A DNA stretch of 64,000 bases from Clostridia bacterium (GCA_902363595.1 CABJAP010000010.1:124001-188000), one strand, 5' to 3'. Positions 35,807 through 45,287 are shown, counted from the first letter of the stretch. Numbers and translations: made by a program. Notes: a model not told the origin generated them from the sequence alone.

Positions 35807-36670
35807 TCATTCCTCCAATATAATCGGTATCCAGATTTGGCTTAAATAATCCTCCCCATAGGCATTTCCCCGGCTGTACCATTCCACCTCGGGACAGCTT
35901 GCATGGGCAAAAGGATATTGATTCAACCACTCTTCTTTTAAAAACTTCCACCCGGTCTGGATGGCTTGAACTGACGGCCCCCTGCAATCAAAGACAGCCC
36001 AGGTCATCTCCGGCAGAGTTTCCTCTATAAAACCCTCCGGCTTATCCTGTGCGGTGCTGACCATGATCGCATATTCCATCTGGTCATCGGTGCCGCCGGG
36101 GCTTAAAAAGAGACCGTAGAGTCCGGGCGGGTCTGCCGAATCCATTGCAACCATTTGAGAAAAAACGCCGTTTTGCTGGCACTCATTCCAGAAGCAAGGG
36201 ATTTGAGCCGCCCTATTCCCATCTTTTACGGATAGGATTATGCTTTTCCCAATAAGACGGACGCTTTCTTTCTGTTCGATTCTCCAGGCATATTGGGGTT
36301 TTGCGGAAATCCCCATTCTGGGATAAACACGAAGCTCCTCCCGGCGGCTGCGGGCGGCTTTGGGCGAAATGCCGTGAAACTGTTGGAACGCTCTTGTAAA
36401 GGAAGTGGGTGACTCATATCCATATTTGTAGCTGACTTCGATCACTTTCAGATCCGTGCTTTTCAGATCATATCCGGCCAGCGTCAATTTGCGGAACCGT
36501 ACGTACTCGGCAAAGCTTATTCCGTTCATATAAGAAAACACTTTCTGGAAAAAATCGTAAGAACAGCCCGCCAGTTCTGCGATCGCGTCAGCGCTGATCG
36601 GTCCTTCCTCGCGCTGCAAGTGCGCTTCCACATACTCAATGATGTTTTCCAATCTTTCATTCCACTCCAC
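35807..36670 (-). CDS. AraC-family regulator with GyrI-like effector domain
   Basis: 287 residues. The N-terminal two-helix AraC DNA-binding domain (about 1-110) has IAELAGCSYDFFQKVFSYM, FAEYVRFRKLTLAGYDL and the second helix set YESPTSFTRAFQQFHG. The C-terminal GyrI-like small-molecule-binding domain (about 125-287) has IGKSIILSV, GLYGLFLSPG, TWAVFDCRGP, FKFLKEEWL-type and EVEWY segments. It is a typical multidrug or solute sensor; the ligand is unknown. GTG start at 36670 with AAGGAG 8 bases upstream; no in-frame ATG is near. Downstream partner: the ASCH-like protein. Confidence 0.85.
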   Translation of the reverse strand: MEWNERLENIIEYVEAHLQREEGPISADAIAELAGCSYDFFQKVFSYMNGISFAEYVRFRKLTLAGYDLKSTDLKVIEVSYKYGYESPTSFTRAFQQFHGISPKAARSRREELRVYPRMGISAKPQYAWRIEQKESVRLIGKSIILSVKDGNRAAQIPCFWNECQQNGVFSQMVAMDSADPPGLYGLFLSPGGTDDQMEYAIMVSTAQDKPEGFIEETLPEMTWAVFDCRGPSVQAIQTGWKFLKEEWLNQYPFAHASCPEVEWYSRGNAYGEDYLSQIWIPIILEE

Positions 36671-36762
36671 AACATTTCTCCTTTCGCTGCTTAGTTAGTT
36701 TACCACCAAATCACAAAACATTCCTCTCATTTTCCGCACTGTCCGGATCGTTTTTTTGAAAG

Positions 36763-36810
36763 AAAAAAACGGCTCAGCAATCCGCAAAATAAAGGGATTG
36801 CCAAACCGTT
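36763..36810 (-). terminator. Terminator of the ornithine decarboxylase gene
   Basis: AACGG and GCAATCC pair with GGATTGC and CCGTT around a 10-base loop; on the minus strand the stem is followed by TTTTTTTC. Confidence 0.75.
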
Positions 36811-36829
36811 GTTCAGACTGGTTCAGCCG

Positions 36830-38986
36830 CTATGCTTCATCCAGCACGTACGCATGGGCTTTCGTCCTGCCGTCTCGTTTCATCAGATAGACGCCATGAA
36901 TTTCCGGCGCGAACCCGGGGAAACGATTGATGCCCTCTTCGAGAATGCTGAAATATTGAACTGCCGCGCTGCTCCACCGTTCTCCCGGCGCAACGCAGAA
37001 GATGCCCGGCGGATAAGGCAGCGCGCCTTCCAGCGCCACCTCGCCCTCAATGCCTGAGATTTCGACCATCTTCGCCTGATTGCGAATCAGCGCCACACCG
37101 GCTTCGTACGGAGTCATCGCCACTTCCGGGAAGGTTTCTTCTCGGAACAGCTCCCGCTGATACTCCTTGGCGTTGTTGTCTTTGTAAAAGTCATGCATCT
37201 CCTGACAGAGATCCCGGATCCCCACGCCTCTGTACCGCTCTTCATTATCCCAGTACAGATAGGGGATTACCTGGCTCACCGGAGCATTCTGCCGCACCAG
37301 CTGCTCAAAGCGCATCAGCTGAGCCACCAGTGAATCCAGCTTTTCTTTGCTCTCAGCCGGGGTCATCAAAAAGAGAATGGAGTTAAAGTCATTCTTCTCA
37401 GGAATAATCCGGTTGTCTCGCAGGAAGCTGGCGAGAATGGTAGCCGGAATTCCAAACTCTTCATATTCTCCGGTCTGGGCGTCGATGCCCGGCGTGGTCA
37501 GCATCAGTTTGTTGGGATCGAGGAAATATTGATCTTTTCCATACCCTTCAAAAGAGTGCCATTTGTCCCCCGGAATGAAGCGGAAAAATTCAATATTATT
37601 GGCAATCTCCTCCGTGCTGTATTCTTCCCACGGTCTGCCGTTGATCGTCGGCGGAATGAAGGGTTTTAGCATGGTACAGCTCCGCAGGATGGCCTTGCGG
37701 GCCTCGATGCCCATTTTCACGCAGTCGGCCCAAAGCCGCTTGCCCGATTCCCGATCCTGCATTCTGGCGTTTACATCCAGCGCCGCGAAGATTGGGTAGA
37801 AGGGGCTGGTGCTGGAATGGGAACGGTAGGAATTATTGAACCGTTTATAGCCCAGATAACGCTTCTGCCCTTTAATATGGGAGTCTTTTTTATGTATGTA
37901 GGAGGACTGGGAAAATCCGGCCTGCTGCTTATGAACTGACTGGGTAACGAAAATTCCCGGGTCGTCCGGCCCCAGTTCCAAAAGCAGCGGCGAGCAGTCC
38001 CGCATCATGGGGATAAATTGTTCGTATCCCACCCAGGCCGAGTCGAACAAAATATAGTCGCATAAATGACCGATGCGATCAACCACCTGGCGCGCGTTAT
38101 AAATCGTGCCGTCATAAGTTCCCAGCTGGATTATGGCCAGGCGGAACGGCCGTTTTTCTTTTGCCCGCTTTGGATCGATGGCGGCGATCCGCTGCCTTAG
38201 ATAGTCTTCCTCAAAGCAGTGGTCATCGATTCCGCCGATGAACCCGAAGGGATTTCTGGAAGTTTCCAAATAGAGCGGCAGCCCGCCTGCCTGAACCAGC
38301 GCGGCGTCGTAGTTGGATTTGTGGTTATTGCGGTCGAAAAGTACCAGGTCGCCCGGCGCCACCAGGGCGGTAGCCACAATAATGTTGGAGGTGCTGGTAC
38401 CGTTCATGACAAAAAAGGTATTGTCCGAATTGAAAACCTTGGCTGCATTTTTCAAAGCATCTTCCGCTGGTCCTTCATGGATCAGCAGATCGCCCAGGGC
38501 CACATCCGCATTGCAGATATCGGATCTGAAAATCATCTCGCCGTAAAAGTCGTACAAATAACGGCCTGCCGGATGTTTTCTGAAATATTGGCCGCTTTGA
38601 TGACCCGGACAGTTGAATTGCTGATTTTTCAGGTCGATATAATTGCTGAGGGTTTCGAAAAACGGCGGCAATACGCGCCACTCATACTGCTCTGCCGCAG
38701 TTTCAATCTCGTTGTCGATGATATCCCGGTTGAGATTTCCCACATATACCCACCGATAAATCATTTCTCTCATATCTTGGTTGACGTATTCTTCGTCCTC
38801 GGAAAAAACAAAGACCGGAACTTCAAACCGAGTCTCGTAGATCTCCCGGATGATATCCCTGTCTTTATTTGACACCACCGCCGCGGCAATATCCGTGTAA
38901 TCCGTATCCTGGACTTCCACCAGATTCCGCTTGGTTGAAAAGTACTGCCGGATGGCCGGCGAATAAGCAATTTTCAATGATCTCAA
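36830..38986 (-). CDS. speC: Ornithine decarboxylase, large biodegradative type
   Basis: 718 residues, fold type I PLP decarboxylase of the large bacterial (wing, PLP, C-terminal) architecture. It removes CO2 from ornithine to give putrescine. The PLP lysine lies in QSVHKQQAGFSQSSYIHKKD, and the following STSPFYPIFAALDVNA, GKRLWADCVKMGIEARKAIL and FIPP segments match SpeC/SpeF rather than the lysine (LdcI) or arginine (AdiA) enzymes, which have STHKLL. The N-terminus LKIAYSPAIRQYFSTKR also resembles SpeC. The start codon is TTG at 38986 with GGAGGG 7 bases upstream. A near-perfect promoter lies at 39056-39084. Monocistronic. No ornithine/putrescine antiporter is adjacent, so a biosynthetic role is as likely as acid resistance. 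Confidence 0.88.
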   Translation of the reverse strand: MRSLKIAYSPAIRQYFSTKRNLVEVQDTDYTDIAAAVVSNKDRDIIREIYETRFEVPVFVFSEDEEYVNQDMREMIYRWVYVGNLNRDIIDNEIETAAEQYEWRVLPPFFETLSNYIDLKNQQFNCPGHQSGQYFRKHPAGRYLYDFYGEMIFRSDICNADVALGDLLIHEGPAEDALKNAAKVFNSDNTFFVMNGTSTSNIIVATALVAPGDLVLFDRNNHKSNYDAALVQAGGLPLYLETSRNPFGFIGGIDDHCFEEDYLRQRIAAIDPKRAKEKRPFRLAIIQLGTYDGTIYNARQVVDRIGHLCDYILFDSAWVGYEQFIPMMRDCSPLLLELGPDDPGIFVTQSVHKQQAGFSQSSYIHKKDSHIKGQKRYLGYKRFNNSYRSHSSTSPFYPIFAALDVNARMQDRESGKRLWADCVKMGIEARKAILRSCTMLKPFIPPTINGRPWEEYSTEEIANNIEFFRFIPGDKWHSFEGYGKDQYFLDPNKLMLTTPGIDAQTGEYEEFGIPATILASFLRDNRIIPEKNDFNSILFLMTPAESKEKLDSLVAQLMRFEQLVRQNAPVSQVIPYLYWDNEERYRGVGIRDLCQEMHDFYKDNNAKEYQRELFREETFPEVAMTPYEAGVALIRNQAKMVEISGIEGEVALEGALPYPPGIFCVAPGERWSSAAVQYFSILEEGINRFPGFAPEIHGVYLMKRDGRTKAHAYVLDEA

Positions 38987-39055
38987 TAAAAATCCCTCCT
39001 TCTTTACCTAGTAACAAAGTAACTTGGCATCCTCTAAAATCATTCTCACTGCCCC

Positions 39056-39084
39056 ACAGTAACATGAACATTCTATTCTGTCAA
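39056..39084 (-). promoter_or_regulatory. Promoter of the ornithine decarboxylase gene
   Basis: Minus strand TTGACA (39079-39084), 17 bases, TACTGT (39056-39061). The leader is about 65 bases long. Confidence 0.78.
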
Positions 39085-39099
39085 CACATGAAATGCTTT

Positions 39100-41289
39100 T
39101 TAACGTCTGCGGCAAAACGGCCGCACATAAAGCGCCGTCCCGCCGGATGTGAGAAGAATTAAAACCAGGCTCCAAATGGAAAAGCTGTCATCGCCTGTAG
39201 CCGGTGTTTCGGTTTTTGCTTGGGCCAGAGTCTGTGTCTCTTTTGCTGCTGAAGCGGCTGTCTCTTCCTTTTGCAGCGTTATTTGGGGCTCCTGGTATGT
39301 AATCGCCGGTATGGACCTCTCCGCATCGCCCTCCAGACCGGCCCCGGTATAATTATTGACGTAAATCTGCTTTTGATCCCGCGACAAAGCAATACCATGA
39401 GGTCCATCGGCGACTTTGATCCGGGCGATCCCATTATTATCCGTCTTTACATTTACCGGCTGGGGCTGACCGTCCATATACACGGATACCACCTTGCCCG
39501 CGGCCGGCGATTGGTCTTTATTTTTTACGGAAAAGGCGGCCGTATAGGCCGCTGCCCGATATTCTCCGGCGATTTGAATACGCCCCGCAGCAGTTCTCGT
39601 GTTCAAAGCTTTCTTTCCATTCTCTGTAAGCTGCTCGATATATGCCCGCAGTGTTTCCAGTTCCCCGCCAATCTCACCGACCATATCACAATTTTTAAGC
39701 ATCGAGAAATCGTTTCCGCCTGACATGAGGAAATCATTGGATACCAATATCATTTTTGTCGAACTGTCATTTCTATCCAAGCTCACATTCCTACCTCCCA
39801 TTTCCAGGGTTACTTTCTGCACTTTGGAACCCTTGGCCGCAGCCGGATCGTAGGAGAAGGAGAATCCGCTTATTTGCAGAAAACCGCCGTCCGGTGTCCC
39901 GTATAATTTCCCGCTCTTTTTGTCCTGGCCGGTAACATTGGATACGGAACGCTCCAACATTTCATATAAAAGCTTGGGGGTTATTTCTTTCATCATCAGC
40001 GTGTTTGAAAAAGGGAAAACCGTAATCAAATCCTCCGCGGTTGCTTGGCCGTTAGGAAGCGACGCCCGGATTCCTCCGCCATTTTCCACGGCTGCTACCG
40101 GCAGGCTCCGATAGCTGTCCATCCCCGATGCGGTTTTTAAGAAATTTTCGCCTGCCCAGCGGTAAGCGTCTGCCGCCAAATCACCCAGATTGGTTTCCGT
40201 GATCCTCGCTTCTTTGTAATTGTTGATCGTCCCTCCCCAGAGGGTATTTCCGACTGCGCAGACTTTCTGGGACAGCAATGGCTTCTGGGAATCATTGATT
40301 TTATTGATGGCCTCCGTCACTTCTGCTTTTGGCGTTACGTTCTGCAGCGCCCCATAGGAAAGCAATTCTCCAGATACGGAATCGCTTTTTCCGTCACCGG
40401 AAAAGCGAAGCTCCACTTTTCCCAAGTCTGTCAGTCCCGTTCCTGTCTGCTGGATAAGAACGTCGTTTACAGGAGGAGCACCCTCTTTGGTGTGGCTGTG
40501 GCCGTCGATAATCACATCCAGTTTGCCCTGATACTCCCCCGTCAAAGCAGTTGCCAGCGCTTTGCTGGTGCAGGGCACCGTATCGTGCTCTCCCAAATGG
40601 GCCAGGGCCACGATCTTCTCCACCCCTTCTTTTTTCAGCTCATCGATTTCTTTTTTAGCGGATTGGATTTCATCCTCAAAGGTCACGCCCTGTATGCCTG
40701 TAGGATTGGTGGCCGCAGCGGTTTCTCTTGTTGTCAGACCAAAGAATCCGATTTTAACTGTCTTTGTTCCAATGGTTCTTTCGATTATGGTGTGGCAGCC
40801 GGTGTTTCCTGACGGAGTATCTTTGAGAAGCAGCGATCCATTGTAAAATACATTTGCCGCCAGGATTGGAAACGCCGCAGAGGATGCATTTTGGAGAAGC
40901 TGGGTCGTTCCGTAGTCCAACTCATGGTTTCCCAGGGCCATTGCATCGTATCCCGCTATGTTCATCAGCTTGATCACGTCAGCGCCTTTGGTCAGGGAGG
41001 CCAGAGGCAGCCCCTGTGTCGCATCACCCGCGTCCACCAGGATGGACCCGGGTGTGTTTTCCTTGATTGCCGCCACCTTATCGATTCCAATGCTCGATTC
41101 TGAAGCCGCCAATGCGCCGTGCATATCGTTGGTGTGGTAGATTGTAACGGTCATATCGCCTGTCTTTGCTTGAGCCGTAGACTCCTGTGCCCAGATTTCA
41201 GAGGCTCCCTGAGGCAGAGCATAAAAAATCATACATATCAGTATATACAGTACCAGTCCGATCCTTGCTTTTCTGTGTGTGTGTTTCAT
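39100..41289 (-). CDS. Surface 5'-nucleotidase / cyclic phosphodiesterase with C-terminal wall-sorting signal
   Basis: 729 residues. A signal peptide (RIGLVLYILICMIFYALPQGASEIWA) precedes a UshA-type metallophosphoesterase. Metal-site motifs are IYHTNDMHG, VDAGDATQG, ALGNHELDYG, HLGEHD and DGHSHT. A 5'-nucleotidase C-terminal substrate domain follows (about 370-590), then a beta-rich region with a DGxP-type repeat. The extreme end is TPATGDD, a hydrophobic span and RPFCRRR, a degenerate sortase-type anchor much like that of the 13764 surface protein. It should release nucleosides and phosphate outside the cell. ATG 41289 is chosen because the promoter (41351-41379) lies inside the longer frame from 41397. 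Confidence 0.88.
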   Translation of the reverse strand: MKHTHRKARIGLVLYILICMIFYALPQGASEIWAQESTAQAKTGDMTVTIYHTNDMHGALAASESSIGIDKVAAIKENTPGSILVDAGDATQGLPLASLTKGADVIKLMNIAGYDAMALGNHELDYGTTQLLQNASSAAFPILAANVFYNGSLLLKDTPSGNTGCHTIIERTIGTKTVKIGFFGLTTRETAAATNPTGIQGVTFEDEIQSAKKEIDELKKEGVEKIVALAHLGEHDTVPCTSKALATALTGEYQGKLDVIIDGHSHTKEGAPPVNDVLIQQTGTGLTDLGKVELRFSGDGKSDSVSGELLSYGALQNVTPKAEVTEAINKINDSQKPLLSQKVCAVGNTLWGGTINNYKEARITETNLGDLAADAYRWAGENFLKTASGMDSYRSLPVAAVENGGGIRASLPNGQATAEDLITVFPFSNTLMMKEITPKLLYEMLERSVSNVTGQDKKSGKLYGTPDGGFLQISGFSFSYDPAAAKGSKVQKVTLEMGGRNVSLDRNDSSTKMILVSNDFLMSGGNDFSMLKNCDMVGEIGGELETLRAYIEQLTENGKKALNTRTAAGRIQIAGEYRAAAYTAAFSVKNKDQSPAAGKVVSVYMDGQPQPVNVKTDNNGIARIKVADGPHGIALSRDQKQIYVNNYTGAGLEGDAERSIPAITYQEPQITLQKEETAASAAKETQTLAQAKTETPATGDDSFSIWSLVLILLTSGGTALYVRPFCRRR

Positions 41290-41350
41290 AACCGTTTTCC
41301 CTTCCCGCCCCGTGGGGCAGCCCTTCCAACCTGGCAGTTTTATTTCATTT

Positions 41351-41379
41351 ATTCTAATATTCGCCCGTAGAAATGTCAA
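41351..41379 (-). promoter_or_regulatory. Promoter of the 5'-nucleotidase gene
   Basis: Minus strand TTGACA (41374-41379), 17 bases, TAGAAT (41351-41356). It excludes the upstream in-frame start. Confidence 0.8.
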
Positions 41380-41532
41380 ACAACATTGCTTTGTCAACCA
41401 GTCGGGTGTAAAATAAGAAAGATGCTTTTATACATAACGGTAAAAATTTCTAATTTTGTATGATAGGAATCGATTGATTTTTCGTTTTGGGGGTATCAAT
41501 ATAAAAGCAGACAAAGGGAGGAAAAGGAGTAG

Positions 41533-42519
41533 ATGATGAATTGTAATTTATGCAGGAAAGAGCTGTGCTACAATAAGAAAAAACCGGACGCTTGCGTAGA
41601 AAAAAGGCCGGAATTGTATTTCCAAAAGCTGACGATGAGCGACCAGCAAGCGCTGGAACCGTATTTTGCGTTGAGACCGAATAAAATTTGCGACAGTAGT
41701 TTTTTAGACATATTTTTATGGAGCAGATCCAACCGGCTGGAGTATTGTTTGATCGAAGGGGAAGCCGTTCTGTGGAAGATGGAGCTGGACGGTGAAGTTT
41801 ACACGGTCATGCCGTCTTGTCGAGAAGAGGATCTGCCTTATTACTTTGATTTGGTCCAGACCTATTTCAACAAAGAGTTGAATCTCCCGTTGAAGATTTA
41901 TCTGGCTGATGAAGAAGCTGTAGAAACTCTGGCACTTTGCGAGAATCCGTACTATCGAATCACCGAGCAGGAGGATTTGAAAGACTACTTATATGATGCG
42001 GAAAAATTGAGAACGCTGTCCGGGAGAGCCTACCACAAAAAGAAGAATCTAGTCAATAAGTTTAAAAAGCAGTATGAAGGCAGATGGGAATATCGGAGCC
42101 TGACCGGTGACGATGCGGAAGAAATCAAGGGGTTTCTTGAAGATTGGTATGGACTCCAAACCTCGGATGAGGAAGGACTGGATAAGGAAAAAGAGGGCAT
42201 TTGGGACGTCCTCAGCAGCCCCATCGTGCCAGAAATCCGCATGGGCGCCCTTTACGTGGACGGGAAGATGGAAGCCTTTTCTATGGGCAATTATAATGAT
42301 CTTGAAGAAATGGCGATTATTTGTGTTGAAAAGGCTAATTTTCAGTTCCCCGGACTCTATCAGATGATCAATCAGCAGTTTGCGCTCAATGAGTTTCCGC
42401 AAGCCCGCTTGATTAACCGGGAGGACGATGTGGGCCTGGAAGGTTTGAGAAAGGCCAAGCTCAGCTATAATCCGATCGGATATGCAAAAAAATACAAGGT
42501 GCTTCAAAGCCTTTACTAA
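41533..42519 (+). CDS. DUF2156 / LPG-synthase C-terminal-like protein
   Basis: 328 residues, soluble. GNAT-like tandem fold of the phosphatidylglycerol lysyltransferase C-terminal family. ALEPYFALRPNKICDSSFLDIFLWS is the typical start (in parts: YFALRPN, CDSSFLDIFLW). Also seen are LSGRAYHKKKNLVNKFKKQY, GFLEDWY, then FSMGNYNDLEEMAIICVEKAN, FQFPGLYQMINQQFA and INREDDVGLEGLRKAKLSYNP. It lacks the membrane flippase half of MprF, so it may transfer an aminoacyl group from tRNA to another acceptor; the substrate is unknown. AAGGAG precedes the first ATG. It is transcribed alone, and R3 plus a strong terminator follow directly. Confidence 0.8.
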   Translation: MMNCNLCRKELCYNKKKPDACVEKRPELYFQKLTMSDQQALEPYFALRPNKICDSSFLDIFLWSRSNRLEYCLIEGEAVLWKMELDGEVYTVMPSCREEDLPYYFDLVQTYFNKELNLPLKIYLADEEAVETLALCENPYYRITEQEDLKDYLYDAEKLRTLSGRAYHKKKNLVNKFKKQYEGRWEYRSLTGDDAEEIKGFLEDWYGLQTSDEEGLDKEKEGIWDVLSSPIVPEIRMGALYVDGKMEAFSMGNYNDLEEMAIICVEKANFQFPGLYQMINQQFALNEFPQARLINREDDVGLEGLRKAKLSYNPIGYAKKYKVLQSLY

Positions 42520-42647
42520 AAAAAGTGTGCATGACGGGAGCACAGCTCCCTATGCACACATGTCGGCCGCAGGGGCCGACGCTTCGCAATGTACTTTCTT
42601 TGAAACTCCGTCAATATCGATGGCATCGATATTTCCTACGTTATCAG
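42518..42647 (+). repeat. R3 repeat, long copy
   Basis: Begins in the stop codon (AAAAAAGTGTGCATGACG). The hairpin GTGTGCAT...ATGCACAC encloses GGGAGC/GCTCCC. GTCGGCC/GGCCGAC follows, then ATCGATATTTCCTACGTTAT. The outer blocks recur at 35209-35250 without the middle. Confidence 0.55.
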
Positions 42648-42692
42648 AAAGTGGCTGTCGCATTAGAATTGATCTAATACGACAGCCACTTT
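42648..42692. terminator. Strong bidirectional terminator
   Basis: AAAGTGGCTGTCG pairs perfectly with CGACAGCCACTTT, extended inside by ATTAGA/TCTAAT. It separates the DUF2156 gene (plus) from the two-component operon (minus). Confidence 0.85.
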
Positions 42693-42734
42693 ATCGTTGC
42701 ATGACTTTATGTTCCTCTTAACCCTCAATCTCCA

Positions 42735-44549
42735 TTATTCGGGTTTGCCGTTGTCTTCTTTATCCTCATCCGGTTCCGGCTCTTTCGTCTCTTCTTCCGG
42801 TTCATCCGGCAGGTCCATGGATTGAGGCTCTTCAGTCAGGTCAAGTTCGCCCTCCTCCGGCTCCCTATCTTGCGCTTCCATCGCAGGCCCCATTTCTATG
42901 TCATCCGGCATCACGATGGGCTCATCCGCCGCCGCTGCCGGAAGCATAACTCTCACCTTGAACAAGTCGCCGTCTATGGAAAGCTCCATCCAGCCATCCA
43001 TCAATTTCATCAGGTCCTTGGCAATGGCCAGGCCGAGGCCGCTGCCTTCCGTGGTTCTTGATTCATCGCCCCGTTTGAAACGCTCCGTCAGCTCCGAAGG
43101 GTCGATATTCAGAGACTGCCTGGAGATGTTCTTCATCTCCATGATCGCCAGGCCGCCTCTTTCAGACTGCTGTTTTCTAAAATCCACATAGACCCTTGTA
43201 TGCGGCTGGGAATATTTCAAGGCGTTGCTCAAAAGATTGGAAATGACTCGCCATAAGAGCTGCCCGTCTGCTTTTACGAAGTAATGGCTCTGATCGGCAT
43301 TGATGATAAATTCCAGCTCTGATTCTTCCACCCGCTGATTCAGCTCTCCCAATCCCTGGTTCAGCAGGGATAACAGATCCACTTTGCTTATGCGCACTGG
43401 GATCGCCCCGCTGGAAGCCTTAGCTGCTTCGAAAAGGTCCTCGGTCAGCTGGCGCAGCCGCTCGGTTTTCTGCTCCAAAACATCCAGATATTCCGGTGCG
43501 TTTACACTATCCAAGCCTTCTGTCTTGAGCAGATCAATATAAGTGACCATCGATGTCAGCGGAGTTTTCAAATCATGAGAAACGTTGGAAATCAAATCCG
43601 TCTTCATTCTCTGGTTTTTCAGCTCGTTCTGCACGGCGATACTGGTTGCCTTGGAAATCTCATTGATTCCAGCGGCCAGCTGATCCAATTCACCGTCTCC
43701 ATCGGACGGAATCTTATAGTCCAGATTACCACTGCTGACTTCTTTGAGTCCCTTCTTAATTTCATCGTACTTGTGTACCCATTTGGGGGCAAAGACTAGA
43801 ATTACGATCAGCATCACCGGCGCCAGAAAAACAGTCGCTGACAGCAGGCAGATGAGAATCGCAACCAGAACGACCTTGCGCATGGTGCTGCCGCCCAAGT
43901 AAATCTCCGTATAAATCTTGCGGATTAGCCAGCCGCACGCAGACCGCTCCAGGAACACGCCGGCTTTGATCTTTTTTACACAAGATAGAATCAATCCCAG
44001 TCCCAGGGCCGAGGCCCCCACCCCTAGAATAGTCGCTAAAATCGCATATACCGTAATGTTGAACACCGTTGCCGAATACCATCCGATTCCATAAATCGCG
44101 CCGAATACGCTGTCAACCACCTGCGAAAAGATCGCCCCGCCTCCGAAAAAAATCAGGCAAATGGCAGCCAGCTGCACTTCTGCAAAGACCCGGTCAAATT
44201 GATTGAGTCGAATCTTACCATCGCCGCTTCGTTCTCCCACTGCTACTACTAGGTAAATCAGCGAGAGCAGGGCAATGATGCCCATGGCAATGGCCAGGAT
44301 AATCCATACCTTCATATGCTCTTCCAATGCTTCCATCTGCAAGGCCAAATTGCCGCCCTGCTGTTCCAGGAATTCGCTGAAGCTGCTGAATCCGTTGCTT
44401 TCTAAAAAATACGGATCCATGTAGCCTGAATAAGAGTTCAGCCTTGCGGCGCCGATTATGCAAACAATGGAAGCCAGAAAGCTGATCACGCACACGATGT
44501 ATGCTGTGATAAAAACAGGCTTATTAGATTTTTTCAATTTTGTATCCAA
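42735..44549 (-). CDS. Membrane sensor histidine kinase with acidic tail
   Basis: 604 residues. Several N-terminal membrane segments (about 14-36, 80-105, 130-155, 165-190, 225-250), then HAMP. HisKA follows with His in NVSHDLKTPLTSM and HATPase_c with GSGLGLAIAKDLMKLMDG. The last 45 residues are almost all Glu, Asp and Pro, an unusual tail. It has more membrane segments than a simple two-span kinase, like VanS-type or permease-sensing kinases. Start is TTG at 44549, with AAGGTGG about 9 bases upstream; no ATG is near, and the coding region overlaps the response-regulator end by 26 bases. Signal unknown. Confidence 0.87.
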   Translation of the reverse strand: MDTKLKKSNKPVFITAYIVCVISFLASIVCIIGAARLNSYSGYMDPYFLESNGFSSFSEFLEQQGGNLALQMEALEEHMKVWIILAIAMGIIALLSLIYLVVAVGERSGDGKIRLNQFDRVFAEVQLAAICLIFFGGGAIFSQVVDSVFGAIYGIGWYSATVFNITVYAILATILGVGASALGLGLILSCVKKIKAGVFLERSACGWLIRKIYTEIYLGGSTMRKVVLVAILICLLSATVFLAPVMLIVILVFAPKWVHKYDEIKKGLKEVSSGNLDYKIPSDGDGELDQLAAGINEISKATSIAVQNELKNQRMKTDLISNVSHDLKTPLTSMVTYIDLLKTEGLDSVNAPEYLDVLEQKTERLRQLTEDLFEAAKASSGAIPVRISKVDLLSLLNQGLGELNQRVEESELEFIINADQSHYFVKADGQLLWRVISNLLSNALKYSQPHTRVYVDFRKQQSERGGLAIMEMKNISRQSLNIDPSELTERFKRGDESRTTEGSGLGLAIAKDLMKLMDGWMELSIDGDLFKVRVMLPAAAADEPIVMPDDIEMGPAMEAQDREPEEGELDLTEEPQSMDLPDEPEEETKEPEPDEDKEDNGKPE

Positions 44550-45210
44550 TTCCCCACACCACCTTTAAATATTTTGGATTTTTAGGATTAATCTCTATTT
44601 TTTCTCTAATTCTCCGAATATGTACGGCCACCGTGTTCTCAGGATTGTAGGCAGGCTCATTCCACACTGCCTCATAGATCTGCTCCATGGAAAATACCCG
44701 GCCGGCATGTTCGGTTAAAAGCTTGAGGATCCCATATTCGATAGGCGTCACCGCCACATTCTTTCCATCCAGTTCCACAGTCTTTTGTTCATCATCGATA
44801 ATCAGGCCTCCTGTTTTGAAGATACCTGTCTTTTTTTCCAGACTGCCCAGATTTACATATCGTCTCAACTGTGATTTAACCCTGGCGATTAGCTCCAGAG
44901 GATTGAACGGCTTTGTGATATAATCGTCGGCGCCGACGTTGAGTCCTGTGATTTTATCATAATCCTCCGATTTTGCGGAGAGCATGATGATGGGAATGTT
45001 TTTTTCTTCCCGAATCTTCATCGTAGTCCTCATACCGTCCAGTTTTGGCATCATGATGTCCATGAGGATCAAATGAATATCCGCTTTTTCTACCAAGCTC
45101 AAGGCCTCCATTCCATCGTAAGCCTTAAACACGTCGTACCCCTCATTTTTCAAATAGATCTCTATGGCATTCACGATTTCCTTATCATCATCACAAACTA
45201 AGATATTCAT
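44524..45210 (-). CDS. OmpR/PhoB-family response regulator
   Basis: 228 residues. The receiver domain (1-120) has the acidic pair DDD, acceptor Asp in LILMDIMMPKLDG, Thr/Ser and Lys (ITKPFNPLEL). The C-terminal winged-helix domain (about 130-228) has EYGILKLLTEHAGRVFS, VAVHIRRIREKIE and KVVWGIGYKI. It is the partner of the downstream kinase, encoded first in the operon. VanR-like in overall pattern. Targets unknown; the APC permease just upstream (minus, stop at 45288) is a candidate neighbour, not proven. Confidence 0.93.
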   Translation of the reverse strand: MNILVCDDDKEIVNAIEIYLKNEGYDVFKAYDGMEALSLVEKADIHLILMDIMMPKLDGMRTTMKIREEKNIPIIMLSAKSEDYDKITGLNVGADDYITKPFNPLELIARVKSQLRRYVNLGSLEKKTGIFKTGGLIIDDEQKTVELDGKNVAVTPIEYGILKLLTEHAGRVFSMEQIYEAVWNEPAYNPENTVAVHIRRIREKIEINPKNPKYLKVVWGIGYKIEKI

Positions 45211-45287
45211 GGTTACTCCTTTCAGCTTATAGCTCTATCATACGGGGCATTTCTTAATAAAGAGGCCACCCGTTTCTTACAACTTTC

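Noticed and set aside
35805..35987. Long N-terminus of the ASCH-like protein
   Set aside because: It lies inside the AraC-family gene in another frame, and GGAGG points to ATG 35804.
41290..41397. N-terminal extension of the 5'-nucleotidase
   Set aside because: It contains the TTGACA/TAGAAT promoter; the signal peptide begins at 41289.
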